From: Angiostrongylus vasorum
Lineage: Eukaryota; Nematoda; Chromadorea; Rhabditida; Metastrongylidae
Direction of reading: 5' to 3'
Assembly: GCA_018806985.1 (NCBI GenBank)
Contig: JADANN010000397.1
Location: 186,001 to 250,000, forward strand
DNA: 64,000 nucleotides
Both the position numbers and the translations under genes were made by a program. The stretch's first letter is position 1. Each line of letters begins with the position of its first letter. Shown here piece after piece: positions 12,121 through 27,418 of the stretch. The notes under the pieces are model-generated. The model saw nothing but the letters and a program-made list of their open reading frames with translations. It did no database searches and was not told where the DNA came from.

Positions 12121-13850
12121 CGAGGAAATATATATATTACATTATAATATACATGTATAATATACGTTTAATCTACACAGATTACGATTTCTCATATTTC
12201 GTCTATATTATTGGAATACGGAGGTCGTTCTTATAAGTATTTACAAAATGTTTACTATGATTGCATCTGTAGCCATCTTCAGTGAACAACTCGAATACTT
12301 GACTCCGTACTTCAACGTCTCATGTGGTAATGCTGAAATTCAACTCTCCTTGTAGCTGGGACGAGGACGTCATCATTGGAAACAACCATCACCTGTTAGC
12401 AAGTTCAGCAGATGCTTCGATTTATCCCTATTTTTCTTATCTGTTGTACCAGGCATCTTCGGCCAAATATAGATTGCATAGCAGCTTTTCAAACATAGCT
12501 GTCGACATAACACCGGATCCATTAAAAGCTGTTTAACGGGCCGGACATTAACGTAGATATTTTCTCAACCACCTGAAGGCTCAGACCGATGAATTTTTCA
12601 TTTCTTTAAAGGTTGTCGGCTTCCACGACCAATCGTTAAGACATGCGCATCACTCTGTCTCTATCACAGCCTAATCCCTCATACCACTTATAAATGGCTT
12701 ATAGAATTCTATTTTTTTCTGCTACCATTTAAGGATGGATCCATTTCCGTCATCATATTCGCCATCATTATCCGAATCGAAGTGGTGCACATAAGACTAT
12801 TCACCTTTAGTGGCCCCAACACATTCAATTTCTTGATCGCTTTTGATGATAAAAACTGGCTTAACTTTGTTGACATAATTCAAGTCAGTCAGTTCTTCCC
12901 CAGTAGCTTTCATAGAAAATGGCAAACAAAGGACTTTTTATAAGTTAAGAAGTGGGACAACTTCTTAGGCACTGAAGGGAAGTGGAAAACCAGCCATGTC
13001 AATATAAAGTTGGGTAATGCAAAGGAAAAGAAGGTAAACAAAAGATTATGATGAAGAAAGGGAAGATAGACGGTCCTGTCAAGAAAGTCGCTGCCTTATA
13101 TATCGTTTGGAGTGATTTTTTTAGAATATTCTTTTACAAACTTAATTAGAGACTGGTTTCTTTGGTGTATATTCCAGAAATTCGTATATTTTACTAATTT
13201 TTGTACATTTATAACCTTTGGAATTATTCTAAAACCTCCGTCTTCTCATTTGGCGAATAGACTTTAAGGATTTCTTACTTTCCTCTCATTTCCACTCATT
13301 GCGGTATTTCACTATGGTTGTTGACTTATATGGTAATGATCTAAGCAATGTGCATAAAATCTGCGAACTATGGTACATTTAGGCCATGAAAGCAACTCAA
13401 AGAAGCCGATATCACTACGGTAGGATGGCGGATGAGTTCATTTTCATCACACATAAGAATTGAAGATATTTCATTAACATGGGACGATACACAGAAGAGC
13501 CTAGACAATACGTATGATATGAAAAAACACAGAACTTACTAACGTACAGAGGAAAACTGTATCGTAGAACGAAAAATTTCAACGAAAGTGGAGCGGTGAT
13601 TAGTTTGAGGGTAGAATGATCGGTGTGAACTGAGTACAGTTGATATCAGCGGCTATGGAGGAACACGGAGAATTTCAATTGAACACTTTTCTATAAATGG
13701 AGGAATGTTTCACGCAAAACTTATATCAGGTAAAACGATTGAGCAAACAACTGCTGAAATTCGGTTCTCAACTCCTCGAATAGTCTAACGATTTAGAATC
13801 TAACAAGCTTATCGTATTGTTAAGTGGTATACGAGTTTTCTCCCATCTCG
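12121..13850. other. No gene recognised
   Basis: An AT-rich start (TATATATATTACATTATAATATAC at about 12128, partly simple) is followed by unique-looking sequence. I see no exon with convincing splice sites and no known repeat. Confidence 0.45.
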
Positions 13851-13854
13851 TATA

Positions 13855-14610
13855 AAAGTAGAGATGTTTCAAAAGCATGGGAAACTACACAGAGGAACAC
13901 AGAGATCCTAATTCGAGAAATTAGAGTTAAACCAAGCACTCCAGTATTCACGCATAGGGCTGGAAGAAATAACGGAGAAGGTTTTTTGAAATAAAAGTCA
14001 CCATCCTTGTAAAGAAATCCAAAACAACTGCATGAAAAACTCTCGAAGCATTTTTGTATAAAATCCAGGAATCCAAAAAAGAATCGCATACAACAAGAAG
14101 TGTCTTGCGTTCACGCGTTACCTATCACCATACCTCAGGTTGCTTTTTTTCTGACACAGGCCATGCAGCGTGCCTCAGGTTGCTCTTTTCTGACCTGACC
14201 CACATACAGCATGCTTCAGGTTGCTTTTTTCTCACTTGAGCCATACAGCGTGCTTTAGGTCGATCTTTTCTGACCTGAGCCATGCAGTATGCCTTAAATT
14301 GGTTTTTTTCTGACATGGGCCACGTAAGACTATGTACGATTGATCTCCACTAAGTAGTTGGAAAACTTAAAAGGAACGGAATGGTGAGTGTTCAATAGCA
14401 GCTCTTTACTATGATGTCGATAAAATTTTATGTACCAGGTTTTTTTTCTGCTTAGGTTATGGAAGTGTTTGAGCGATTGCGTGTCAATTTGACCTTTCCA
14501 GGCTCTGAAGAAGGCGAAACTGCTGACATTTCAGTCGGTATTAAACAGACCAACCTTGCTATTGATAACCTCGTATCTGCTCATGAAGAAAACAAGGAAG
14601 AGAGTGGTTT
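13855..14610 (+). mobile_element. Penelope-like element, 3' fragment (copy P3)
   Basis: Plus-strand remnants of the GIY-YIG region (GFFEIKVTILV, then LEAFLYKIQES) align with the corresponding part of P1 (VFEVRVTILA, LETFWINSRNP). A 40-bp tandem array (14131-14328) follows, then the terminal block GGCTCTGAAGAAGGCGAAAC at 14501-14520 with a degenerate continuation. The last part (CTCATGAAGAAAACAAGG) is also present in the 58.8 kb copy. Confidence 0.65.
14131..14328. repeat. 40-bp minisatellite, five units
   Basis: Units begin with CCTCAGGTTGCT or a variant at about 14133, 14173, 14213, 14253 and 14292. Each continues as a T-rich run, TTCTGACCTGAGCCATGCAG or a variant, and ends near GCGTG. Period is about 40 bp with roughly 80-90% identity between neighbours. 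It lies inside PLE copy P3. One related single unit is visible at about 58602-58640 in the P4 fragment, so amplification happened within the element. Confidence 0.8.
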
Positions 14611-14796
14611 AAAGTCTCACAGAACCAGAGAGAAATAAACCTGCCGAAATGAAAGACAAAAAGGGAAATTATTATATTCTTCAGAACACATATGGCGCTC
14701 ATTTTTGTCAAATTAAAGTTGTTGCATATGGTAGGCTTCATTGACGACTAGCCACAAGAAGGGACCACGTTTGATACCATCCTCTTCTCCAATTTG

Positions 14797-14990
14797 GCGT
14801 GTGGCGCAGTACCAGACTTGACTGGGAGGATAGCAGCACTAGCTAGATACATCGTTTGGCCACCGCGTGTCATTGTAAAGGCCAGATATGCATTTATTCA
14901 CCTCTAATGATGCTTAATGAAGTCGAATGCATGACTCATTCCTTAAGGGATTGGTCACCGCCTACAGCTTTATCCTTATCCTTATAACAG
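14797..14990 (+). mobile_element. SINE-A copy with internal deletion
   Basis: The head GTGTGGCGCAG joins directly to TACCAGACTTGACTGGGAGG, so the B-box part of the head is deleted. The rest (TGCATTTATTCACCTC, GATGCTTAATGAAGTCGAAT, tail CTTTATCCTTATCC) is intact. Confidence 0.7.
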
Positions 14991-16110
14991 GCTAACTCGG
15001 CCATCCACCAATAAGACCTCCATTCGTTCGCTCGCACACAAACTGCCTTTCTTTCTGGCCTGGTTCTCCTATAGGAAAGTCGAACTCACCTTTAGCTTGT
15101 GTGTTAGGCAGGTGGAGGTAGTTCTGGCAGAAATCATGGCACGAGAATTCTTCGACGTTTCGCAATGTCGTTTTCCTCATTGTGGTTACTCGTAACACAT
15201 TCGCTACAACGTGAGCTCAATAGGTGTCATTTGGATGGAACAATGTGGAGCGTATGACCTGAGTAGAAGCCATTTTGTTTCCAATGGTTGATTTTGGAGC
15301 AAATGACCATCTTCCTATGCGATGCTATAAGGTGTCTAACTTAGATATTGTAGCGAATGTCAAGCGGGAAAAGCACTGTTCTGCACCAAGAAATATGCAA
15401 TAAGCTTTTTCTAGGGCAAATTTATTGTCCTGGAATTTGACTCACTTGATTGTTCTTTCAATCCTAATTGTTATAGTGAAACATGGTTACCGTATGGCAA
15501 GGGCATGTATGAGAAACGCAGAACTAGGTTCGACATGAGCTGCAAGTCTTCCAAATGCTAGCATCAATGTGTTTGTATGATGGACCACAGTAGCATACAG
15601 TAAATAATAGTATACATACCATTCATGCCCATAGTTCGATAGAGCAAAGTCTCTCCTATAATTCTATTATGCTCACGAATTTTCTAGTCATAGAGTTATC
15701 GGAAAATTATCGTTTATTGTCAAAAGCCACAAAGTCCACAACAATAACAACCGAAAAATAAGACGCCTTCGCAAATGTATTGCAATCGTTGACAACTACT
15801 CCCTTTTTACGCAGCTGCAATTGAATTTTATAGCTGCTTCCTTGTGTTTGTATAGAATCATCTCATTTATCAATTTGATGAGATACATTTAAATTGTATA
15901 ACCACACGGTTTGTATATCTATACAAAGAGCCTTCCAGGATGTTTTCAATAGGAAATTACTTCAGTCCAAAGAGAAATTACTTAAGTCCAAAGGGAAGAG
16001 GAATAACAAAAAGTGAATTAATCGTCATTTTCGTCAAGCCATACAAACAAAAAATCCTGCAGACAATCTTCAAGGTGGCCTACCCATGCAGTACAGTGAA
16101 CTCAATAAAG
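14991..16110. other. No gene recognised
   Basis: Contains a 68-codon minus-strand frame (14992-15198) and an 85-codon plus-strand frame (15940-16197, the end of which runs into a SINE). Neither resembles a protein I know, and neither has supporting splice or repeat structure. Confidence 0.4.
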
Positions 16111-16355
16111 CATAAAGATCTCACCGTTGATCAATCCCTGAGCGCCATGTATTCTACTTCATTAAGCTTCGTAAGAGGTGATTTAATGCATATCTAGCCT
16201 ACTGATGTGTCCAGCCAGTGTAGCTGTCCTCCTAGACAAGATGGTACCAATTTGTGGACCCCGCAGGGATGGAAGGCTTGTTGAGCCTGGGGGCGCTGGA
16301 TCGACCTTATGTGTATTGGAAGGCGCCTCCGACCACTGCGCTTCACGCTCCATGA
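16111..16355 (-). mobile_element. SINE-A copy
   Basis: The inverted SINE-A body lies next to the 3' end of PLE P1: GTTGATCAATCCCTGAGCGCC, TTAATGCATATC, AAGATGGTACCAATTTG, and the head as GGCGCCTCCGACCACTGCGC. Confidence 0.7.
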
Positions 16356-16404
16356 ACTCCGTAACTAAGTCCCACGACCGACTTTCTATCAACCTCGGCA
16401 TTGA

Positions 16405-18840
16405 TCAAGTAATCCATCGCATTCTTGTTGAACAAACGCGAGGTGTTATTTTTACTCTTTATTCACGAATAAGCTGACGTTTCGGCGGATTTCGCCTTCC
16501 TCGGAGCTTGGAAAGGTCAAGTTCACAGCAATCTATCCGGCCAAACACCTCCATAAGCAAACAGAGTAAACGGCAAACTAAGATTTCAATCACACTGAAC
16601 ACAGAATAGCTTCTTTGCACACTCACCGCTTTCTATGTGGCTTCCACTGAGTATGTCGCGTGGAGACCAACAGCACAGAATTCATATGGAATCGTAATGT
16701 GCCCCTCCCATCAGAATAACAGGCTCATATACTGCCCAATATCACGCGTGATAATGAGGCATTCTTCACTGCTGTTCATTTTCGGATTTCTGGAATTGAT
16801 CCAGAACGTCTCGAGAGTGTTGCGCGCTTGTGTTCTCAATTCCTGTGCGAGGATCGTGACCCGTACTTCAAAGACCTCCCCGTTATGTCTCTGGGTCCTA
16901 TGCGTGCCTTGTGGGGTATTTGGCTTACGTTTGCCGACTAGGTGTTCTTTTTACGCGGACACAGAGTGGTCTGCCCGTTTCGCCAATGTATTCGTCTCCA
17001 CACGCCTTACAGGAGATCAGATAAACTGTACCAGAGCTCATGCAATCAACGTCTCTATCATTAGTGCAAATTATGCAATTCTGCCTTGCACACAGCCTTT
17101 TTATCGCAGGAATTGTCGTTTGGAGGTCTAGGATTTCCCCCTACACCTATACCGACCTACATTTTCGTAGCCATTATAAATGGCTATTTGCCGTACAATG
17201 TTCCGGGACTCCTCTGCTCTCTTCCCGTGCACACGTTGGTTGGTGTTTGAAACATGTTTCTTACAAGCGCCCCTTTTTGTGTGTGAAGGGTAAGAGGAAA
17301 GGTAATGAACAAGTACTTGGCTTTCGGTACCATTTCGTAATGTATCCGCTTTCTGATAGTTGATTTGCACGTTCAGAAATGGAAGGCAGTTTTCCTTCGG
17401 TTTCTATCGGGTAAACTTAGTATACTCTGACTGTTGATTCAGTAGCTTGAAACATTTGTCCATTTTATCTCATTTTATCTTGTACTGAGTAAATGACAAA
17501 GCAGTCATCTATGTATCTACAGTAGAGTAACGGCCCGAGGTCGATTACTGTTGCTTCCACCTTAGACATAAATGCAATGGCAAGGCTTGGTGTCAGTCGC
17601 TGTCCCATTGTCAACCCTCTCATTTGGGAGTAGTACTCTCCGAATCATCTGAAGATTGAGCTGTTTAGCGACTCCTTTAAGAGTATTATCAATTTCTGAA
17701 TCGAAAAGCAATACATGTTTATTGCTCCTTCGTGTTGTATAAGGTGCTCGCGGACGGCTTGCCTTGCGGAGTCATTCGACACGTTTGTATAAAGGGCGGT
17801 AACGTCGAAAGACTCTATCACGTACGCGCTGTTGGGACGTGCAGTACGTAGGCGGTCCAGAAACATCTGGGTATTCGTGAGGTGGGCTGGAATGTGTTTC
17901 AACAACTGGGTAAATATTAGGGTTAAAAGCCACGTTATTCTATCCGTTGGCGCGTCTACACAGCCAGTGATTGGTCTGACCTTAAATAACGATGGGTCGG
18001 TAGGCACAAGATTATCGCTGAATACCAACTGATGGGTTTTGATAAGTAAGTACAAGACGGGATATGTTGGCAGGTCAACTTTTAGTTGAGAGATAACAGA
18101 TGGTTTTAAACCAGCAGCCCTTGCCATTTTGATCTATTCGTAGTTCAATTTTCGGCATCTACTTTTGAACTCCCTCTTAGATGATGGACGATAAAAGTGA
18201 AGCATCTTCAAGCTGCTTCGTCGTTATCTCAAAATCTAATTGATGGAGAATTACGACAAACTCTCCACCTTTATCACTAACGGATAGTCTTGTGTTTTTC
18301 AACCTTATCAGCTCTCCTACCTCTCGCAAACCACGTTTTTTGCACTTCAGTGAGGTTGGAGCTGTATCTTTTGCGTGATAGTGATTAAGGACTTTGAAAG
18401 TTTCATTCGTAAACACCCGAAATTTAACATCAGCTTCATTATTGGGCTCTTGTTATCTGAAGAACGGCTGAGGAAATAGTGCTATTGATAGGGCCCCTAC
18501 TTGGTCTTGTTCGCACCTACTTTGCGTTTCATCTATAGCTTTTTGCGGAGCCTATCTTGAAGTTCATGTAAACAACATGCGACCCTACGCAATGTTACCT
18601 TAGAAATGGATTCAGGTGGTGAGAAACTCGGTCCCAATTCTAATAACTAGCGCGCACCGTCAGGGATAGTCACGCCTCCTAACACGGTTAGCCTTGAATT
18701 TTCTTGCACATTATTTATCCTACTATGAGCTCTTTGATGTTCGTTAGCGGTGTTTTGTGCTCTCTTGAAGCCGTGTTATGCGATTTACTGTAAAGGTCTT
18801 CGAATCAGTAAATAAGCTATATTAGGGTTAAAGACGACGC
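16405..18840 (-). mobile_element. Penelope-like element copy P1 (RT + GIY-YIG), frameshifted
   Basis: This is the best-preserved PLE, read right to left. 18177-18416 is an N-terminal segment with LSVSDKGGEFVVI. 17645-18127 is a 160-codon reverse transcriptase segment containing KVRPITGCVDAPTDR and motif A (IESFDVTALYTNV). After a frame break, motif B reads RGLTMGQRLTPSLAIAFM (about 17575-17630) and motif C reads YIDDCFVIY (about 17495-17520). The GIY-YIG endonuclease follows at about 16690-17060 (VYLISCKACGDEYIGETG); one extra A near 16950 shifts the frame just after GRPLCVRVK. The stop lies near 16722. The hammerhead-like terminal block is at 16470-16511. Presence of YIDD plus GIY-YIG identifies an endonuclease-bearing PLE, not a telomeric type. 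Confidence 0.85.
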
Positions 18841-19404
18841 TGTAATTATTGCCATAAAGCAACGTGAAGATATTCCTAGGCCACCACCTGTCTTGTACAC
18901 CTAGCAAAGCTATGTGAGCAGCTATGGGGAGATCGAATATGAGCTTGGACAGCACAATACCAGTTCAACATCGCAATTCAAAAGTCGGTGTACCTTTACA
19001 TGTGTTAGTACGCACAATAGCTTGTGAAAAGTGGTCAATTTAGAATTCGTAGAGAATGGCAAAGCACTTAGTTAAACCGTTGTATGTTAAACAAGCAGCA
19101 CATGTCCTAATCCTACAGTTACAGAAGTCTGTTGGGATTATCTCTTTTCCTAACAATATTCTACTAAGGTGAAGCCTTTGACAGCATCAAAAGAACGTGC
19201 TCCTTCCTTTGACAGATCGCCAACTAAGAAATTAACTCATTCTACATGAGAACCACAACCAGGAAATGATGAAGCAACTGGTTTATCGCATTAGGTGTTA
19301 TAATAACAGTGCTGTTAAGTGACACTGTTCACTGGATAAGAAATACTACTCGACAAATGTAGAAGTCGTGTACGTCTTACATTTAAGTCAACTCTATCGA
19401 CAAG
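18841..19404. other. No gene recognised
   Basis: Nothing interpretable; homology between PLE copies P1 and P2 stops at about 18840. Confidence 0.4.
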
Positions 19405-19925
19405 TCTTACTTTTTATTTACTGCCTGTTACGATTTTTCACGCACGTTATTATGTGTAATACAAACACAATGAAGCAGTGATATTTGCAAAACTCCGGAG
19501 AGCAAGTGTCTGCGGTGGGGACCGAGCGCGCTGTTACCCTTTCCGGGTTCTAATGCGTTCACCACCACACCATGCGGGTCCTTGGTTTCGCCTGTTCCTC
19601 AGCTAGCTCTATCGATCAGTGCCATCAGCAATCATCAGTCAACGGGATTGATCTGTGGAGCCCAAATAGGCAATGAACCCAGTTGAGCTGAGGCTGTAGT
19701 TGAAACCTCATTTTTAATAATTCCTAATAACATAAACAAAATGGACTTAGTAGTGCTGATGGCAGTGATCGATAGAACTAGCTGAGAGACAGGCGGAACG
19801 AAGGACTCACATGGTGTGGTGGTGAAAGCATTAGCACCGGAAAGGGTAGTAGCAGGTTCGTTCCTAACCGCAGACACCTGTGGTCCGGAGCTTTGCAAAT
19901 ATCTCAGACTGAAACGCTGCAAATT
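19405..19925. repeat. SINE-B facing inverted pair
   Basis: The left arm (19405-19710, minus orientation) and right arm (about 19740-19925, plus orientation) are the same tRNA-like repeat turned toward each other. Shared blocks are GATATTTGCAAAACTCCGGA / TCCGGAGCTTTGCAAATATC, CGTTCACCACCACACCATG / CATGGTGTGGTGGTGAA, and CTATCGATCAGTGCCATCAG / CTGATGGCAGTGATCGATAG. The tRNA-like head is the GGACYC-CATGGTGTGGTGGTGAA segment, with GGTTCGTTCCTAACC as a B-box-like stretch. The arms could fold into a long hairpin if transcribed. Confidence 0.7.
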
Positions 19926-19987
19926 TTTGGTGGTCATTACAATATTTGTTGTATCGTTTGCTGCTACTACTAAAGGATTTTTAGAAG

Positions 19988-20240
19988 TGCCCTGCAATGC
20001 GCACATTTCCGATTCCGCTCCCAAGGTCCACCAAGTCTTCTATCCTCTGGAACCAGCAAATTGGTGCGAATCATGTCTGGGAGGACAGCAGCACTAAGTC
20101 GATACATCAGTATGCTACCGTGAGTCACTGTATATGCCAGATATGCATTCACGCATCACTAACCGATGCTTGACGAAATCGAATGCATGGCGCATCCCTC
20201 ATTGATCAACACCAAAAGCTTTATTTTTTATTGTTATTAT
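19988..20240 (+). mobile_element. SINE-A copy, head truncated
   Basis: Starts within the head (CCCTGCAATGCGCAC) and keeps the body: AGCAAATTGGTGCGAATC, GATATGCATTC, AATCGAATGCATGGCGCATC, with a T-rich tail. It directly abuts a SINE-B arm. Confidence 0.65.
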
Positions 20241-20384
20241 CCATTATGAACCGTCATCGTATCTACCGTGCGGATCCCAGCAATCCTCGCTTTCGATTCG
20301 TCTTCCTGGCAACCAACGTCCACAATGGTCTTCGAACATTTCGAGTATTATTTCACCTTCTGCTTGAGGATTTTGACAACTTTA

Positions 20385-20505
20385 TAAATGTTGTAGAAGG
20401 CTGATCCAGTCGATTTTCTCGCAGTCTTGGAGATCTCCGAAGTAAGGCGTTCTAACATGGATTGGAGAACGGCATTGTGCAGGAGGTCCAACCAGCACCT
20501 TACTT
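20385..20505. repeat. Dispersed repeat, partner at 1590-1745
   Basis: Same blocks as the 1.6 kb copy (GTCGATTTTCTCGCAGTCTT, TAAGGCGTTC, ATGGATTGGAGAACG). It is unrelated to the SINE families here. The minus-strand peptide (VLQSMLERLTSEISKTARK) hints at a decayed coding unit. Confidence 0.5.
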
Positions 20506-20904
20506 CCTGAAAGAATGCATTACCATCCACTGTGCGACTCGCTCCTCACAAAAGGATTATACCGTCAAATATGGGTCTGTATGAATTTTAATTCCAAGAG
20601 AAAGGAAATTGCAACCCCCTCTACTTGTAGATTACTTTTCACTTCTTGCCGAGCTAAGGAGTTTAAACATAGCAGAAGCATGTGGATAGGCAATCTCTCA
20701 GATTTAAGGGGGTGAAGATTTACGAGTTCTACTTAAAAATAGCTTATGTCGTTCGAATATTCGGAAACATTTGGTGAAATCCCACAAACGGTAAACATTG
20801 TTCAGTCAGAACTGGGAATGGTTTTGTTCCTTCTTAACGGCTCGGTATCAACTGAATCAATGATTCATTCGAAATTCGACAGGGAAATAGTAATGTATGA
20901 TTCA

Positions 20905-21180
20905 ATGAGAAACGTGTGTAGCCCAGTGGTCAAAGGGACACTGCAACACACACGTGGAGTCGATCCCAGCGCCAAAGGCGCACTAAGCCCTGCATCCCTC
21001 CGGGGCCGGCAAATTGGTACCAGACCTGTCTGGGAGGATAGCAACACTGACTCGATACGTCGCTTGGCCCCAAAAGCCAAATATGCATTCAGTCGCCTCA
21101 AACGATGCTTAATGAAGTCGAGTGCATGACACATCCCTCAGGGATAGATCGACGCCGAGAGGTCTATCCTTTATTCCTAT
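20905..21180 (+). mobile_element. SINE-A copy
   Basis: A complete order of SINE-A blocks: GTAGCCCAGTGGTCAAAG head, GGAGTCGATCCCAGCG B-box-like, GGCAAATTGGTACCAGACC, TGCATTCAGTCGCCTC, AAGTCGAGTGCATGAC, and a CCTTTATTCC tail. Confidence 0.75.
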
Positions 21181-21990
21181 GTGATTTTTATGTAATAATC
21201 CTGGTAGGATTATTTCTAAATGAGACGCGTCAGAGTAACTCTATCGAGATTTCTGGAGATATTCTGACATCATTTGTTTTTCCTCTTCACTTCATTCTTC
21301 GATGATAGAAGCTGTTTTCATGTGGTTGGAACAGCATCTTGCTCCCTATGTTCTTTCCGTTTCTTACGATGCTCTTCACACTGGTTAAGACAAACTGGTC
21401 CCATTCATCTTACCAGTTTCTCCGAACTCCGAGACCATTGTCACGATGTTTAGCCGTAGTGCCCCCCTCACGTATCGTCGTTGTTAAGGGATAGCTGATA
21501 AAAACAAAGCAACCACACACTTCTTTGCATCCCCAATGACCTCTGTCTACTCAAAACCTTATGCAGTATTATGGGATTTCCCATAAGCTCCTACTTACTC
21601 CGTACGACGCCGGAAAGTCGATCCACGAAGCCCCGTCGGCCACTCAGATACACATCAGCTCGCGAGCGTACGCGGCGCGGTCCTTGGACCCATCCTCTCT
21701 CATCGACGTGCATCCCACACGTCGACGATGAGAGGTGGGCTTGTGGTTATGCACAATACATCCGTATCGTCAGAATTCTTCCATATCACCCTAAGCACAC
21801 CTCGATTAGTCTGCTGTATTTATCAGCTTGATTTAGGCACACTTTCTTTTCTCGCTTAGTTCGTTTGTCATCTGTCCACTTTCATTAATTAATTTCTGAA
21901 AGCCGTTCTATCGTTAGTGTCGTTCCGATACCGTTTGATTATGTGATATGTCGTCCTCTTCAAATGCAGTAGCCTCGTCTGGACCTTTTC
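21181..21990. other. Upstream region of SURF4; hairpin but no gene recognised
   Basis: A GC-richer island at about 21590-21740 contains a hairpin (next entry). The 86-codon open frame over the island (21571-21831) has low-complexity, arginine-rich content and no recognisable domain. The promoter of SURF4 probably lies to the right of it. Confidence 0.4.
21694..21735. repeat. Inverted repeat / hairpin
   Basis: CCTCTCTCATCGACGTG (21694-21710) and CACGTCGACGATGAGAGG (21718-21735) are near-complementary around a 7-base loop, with a three-base and a two-base bulge. It lies about 280 bp upstream of the SURF4 start. Function unknown; it could be the remnant of a small foldback element. Confidence 0.5.
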
Positions 21991-21996
21991 GAGAGG

Positions 21997-22011
21997 TTTC
22001 GTTTTTCAGCG
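21997..22011 (+). promoter_or_regulatory. Probable spliced-leader trans-splice acceptor of SURF4
   Basis: TTTCGTTTTTCAG ends 2 bases before the SURF4 ATG, matching the nematode acceptor consensus. There is no upstream exon with a donor that fits, so trans-splicing of a spliced leader here is the simplest reading. It would leave a 2-base 5' UTR besides the leader. Confidence 0.55.
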
Positions 22012-25658
<3,647 letters not shown>

Positions 25659-25871
25659 AATAACAGTCTTAACAGTATTGGCATGTCAGGCAACTAAGTC
25701 ATGAAACAAGTAGTAGAATTCTTAAGTGCAGTCTTTTATTACTTTCCTCTGTCATTGATTTTTCTAGTAAACGGTGTATGTATTTTTAGCGATGTCTCAG
25801 TTTATATCCGAAATCTTTGTTGCGTTTGGGTCCACTCTATGTTTGATTATTTGTCGTTGTTAGAAAGGTGA

Positions 25872-25877
25872 AATAAA
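25872..25877 (+). terminator. Possible polyadenylation signal of SURF4
   Basis: AATAAA lies 214 bases after the SURF4 stop codon. No earlier perfect hexamer is apparent between the stop and this site. Confidence 0.4.
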
Positions 25878-26286
25878 TGTTTGTTTTATCATATCAGTGT
25901 TCCTAGATTTCACCAAGTCTTCTGATCTGCATCTACGACACACCATGTACGCATTGTCATGCCAGCAGTACTGTTAGTATATCTCGTGACACCTAAGCAC
26001 AAAAACTGATGTCCGATCAGAATTTTTTGCTTGCGCTATTGCTTTACAAAACAAAATCGAACTTAAGCTTGAATAGATTTTTTATCAATACGGATATGTG
26101 AAGGACACAGTTATAGAAGTATTTGGTTTCGACTTTATGGTTTTAAGTTCTTAACATCCATAGCAAAATAGCAATATAATTTCAGGCTAAGGAATGCATC
26201 GTTGCGTAATACAGTAGAAATCTGACAGAGAAGAGAGGATTTTCCACTTTTCTCACATGAAAGTTCACACCTATGAAAGGCACTGT

Positions 26287-27383
26287 CTATGCACCCACTT
26301 TGGAAAGGAAATCGAGTTGAACAGAGCAAGCGTGCGACACTGGCTCACATTCGTAGAACGACGGTATTCCACCTCGGTAGTTATTCTTTACATAATTCTT
26401 TACATCATCAACGTTGTCCTTCCGAACAAGTGACACTGTACAACCGCCGAAACCACCACCAGTCATTCTTGAGCCGAAAACACCATCACAAGATAGAACT
26501 AGAGACACTAACTCATCTAGTTCCGGGCAAGACACGCGATATTTTCTCTGCAAAAGGAAAACGGAGTCGTAAAAATAGCTCGGGAAGCAACTGTGAATGC
26601 TGGTTACCCGAATTTCTATTTGTGCTTTTATTACGCGACGGTATCTTATTACCTTCCAACTGTTTACCGGCTCATCGTGGCTAGGAGGTGCTCCTCGGTG
26701 TCGGGCTGCGATGTACAGCTGGGAGATTCATCCTCCTGGCAAGGTCCCCTAGGCTGAGAAGAAGTCCGGCGTTTCTACCAGGAAGCTCAGCTAAGAGTAA
26801 ACCAGTACCAGTATCCACCGCCGTCCTAGTATAAAACTAGTAGCATGGTAGCAAATCTCCCTCTGATCCATAAGGGCGGCAGTGCCTGGGGTTATGACGC
26901 CCTGGGGCAGACTTTGGCCAGGCTGACCTCGGGACTCCAAGGAACCACAATGGCTAAACCAGGGGATCTCTGATAAGTGGTCGTTGTGCTGGGGCCCGTA
27001 GAGCCGGTGAGGACGGGCTATCCAGGTATCCAAGTAGGTATTACGCGACGGCAGTGTGCAACTACTCATTCTGCTGTGTAGTTATGAGAAATAGTTCGCC
27101 TCTTTAAAACTAATTAGTCTGGTCACTATATATGCCATGCATACTTAGTTAGTTATTCACTGACTTGAGAGAATGATGACTCTCACACATAAACCGTCCG
27201 AAATGGGTGATGTCATTATCAAGAAGTGCTTCACTAGCTTTCATTGTTCGTTCGATCTCATCAACAACGTGAAAAGCACAGTCAAGTGTCACAATATCAA
27301 GAAGTGAAGACTTTTCTTGCATTAACTGATAGGTTACATCACGCCAGGAAGCAACACCCAACCTAAAAATAGCTGTACGTATA

Positions 27384-27418
<35 letters not shown>

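Noticed and set aside
14131..14328. Regular ~40-bp repeats resembling a CRISPR array
   Set aside because: Units are directly contiguous and vary along their whole length; there are no unique spacers, and the setting is a eukaryotic retroelement.
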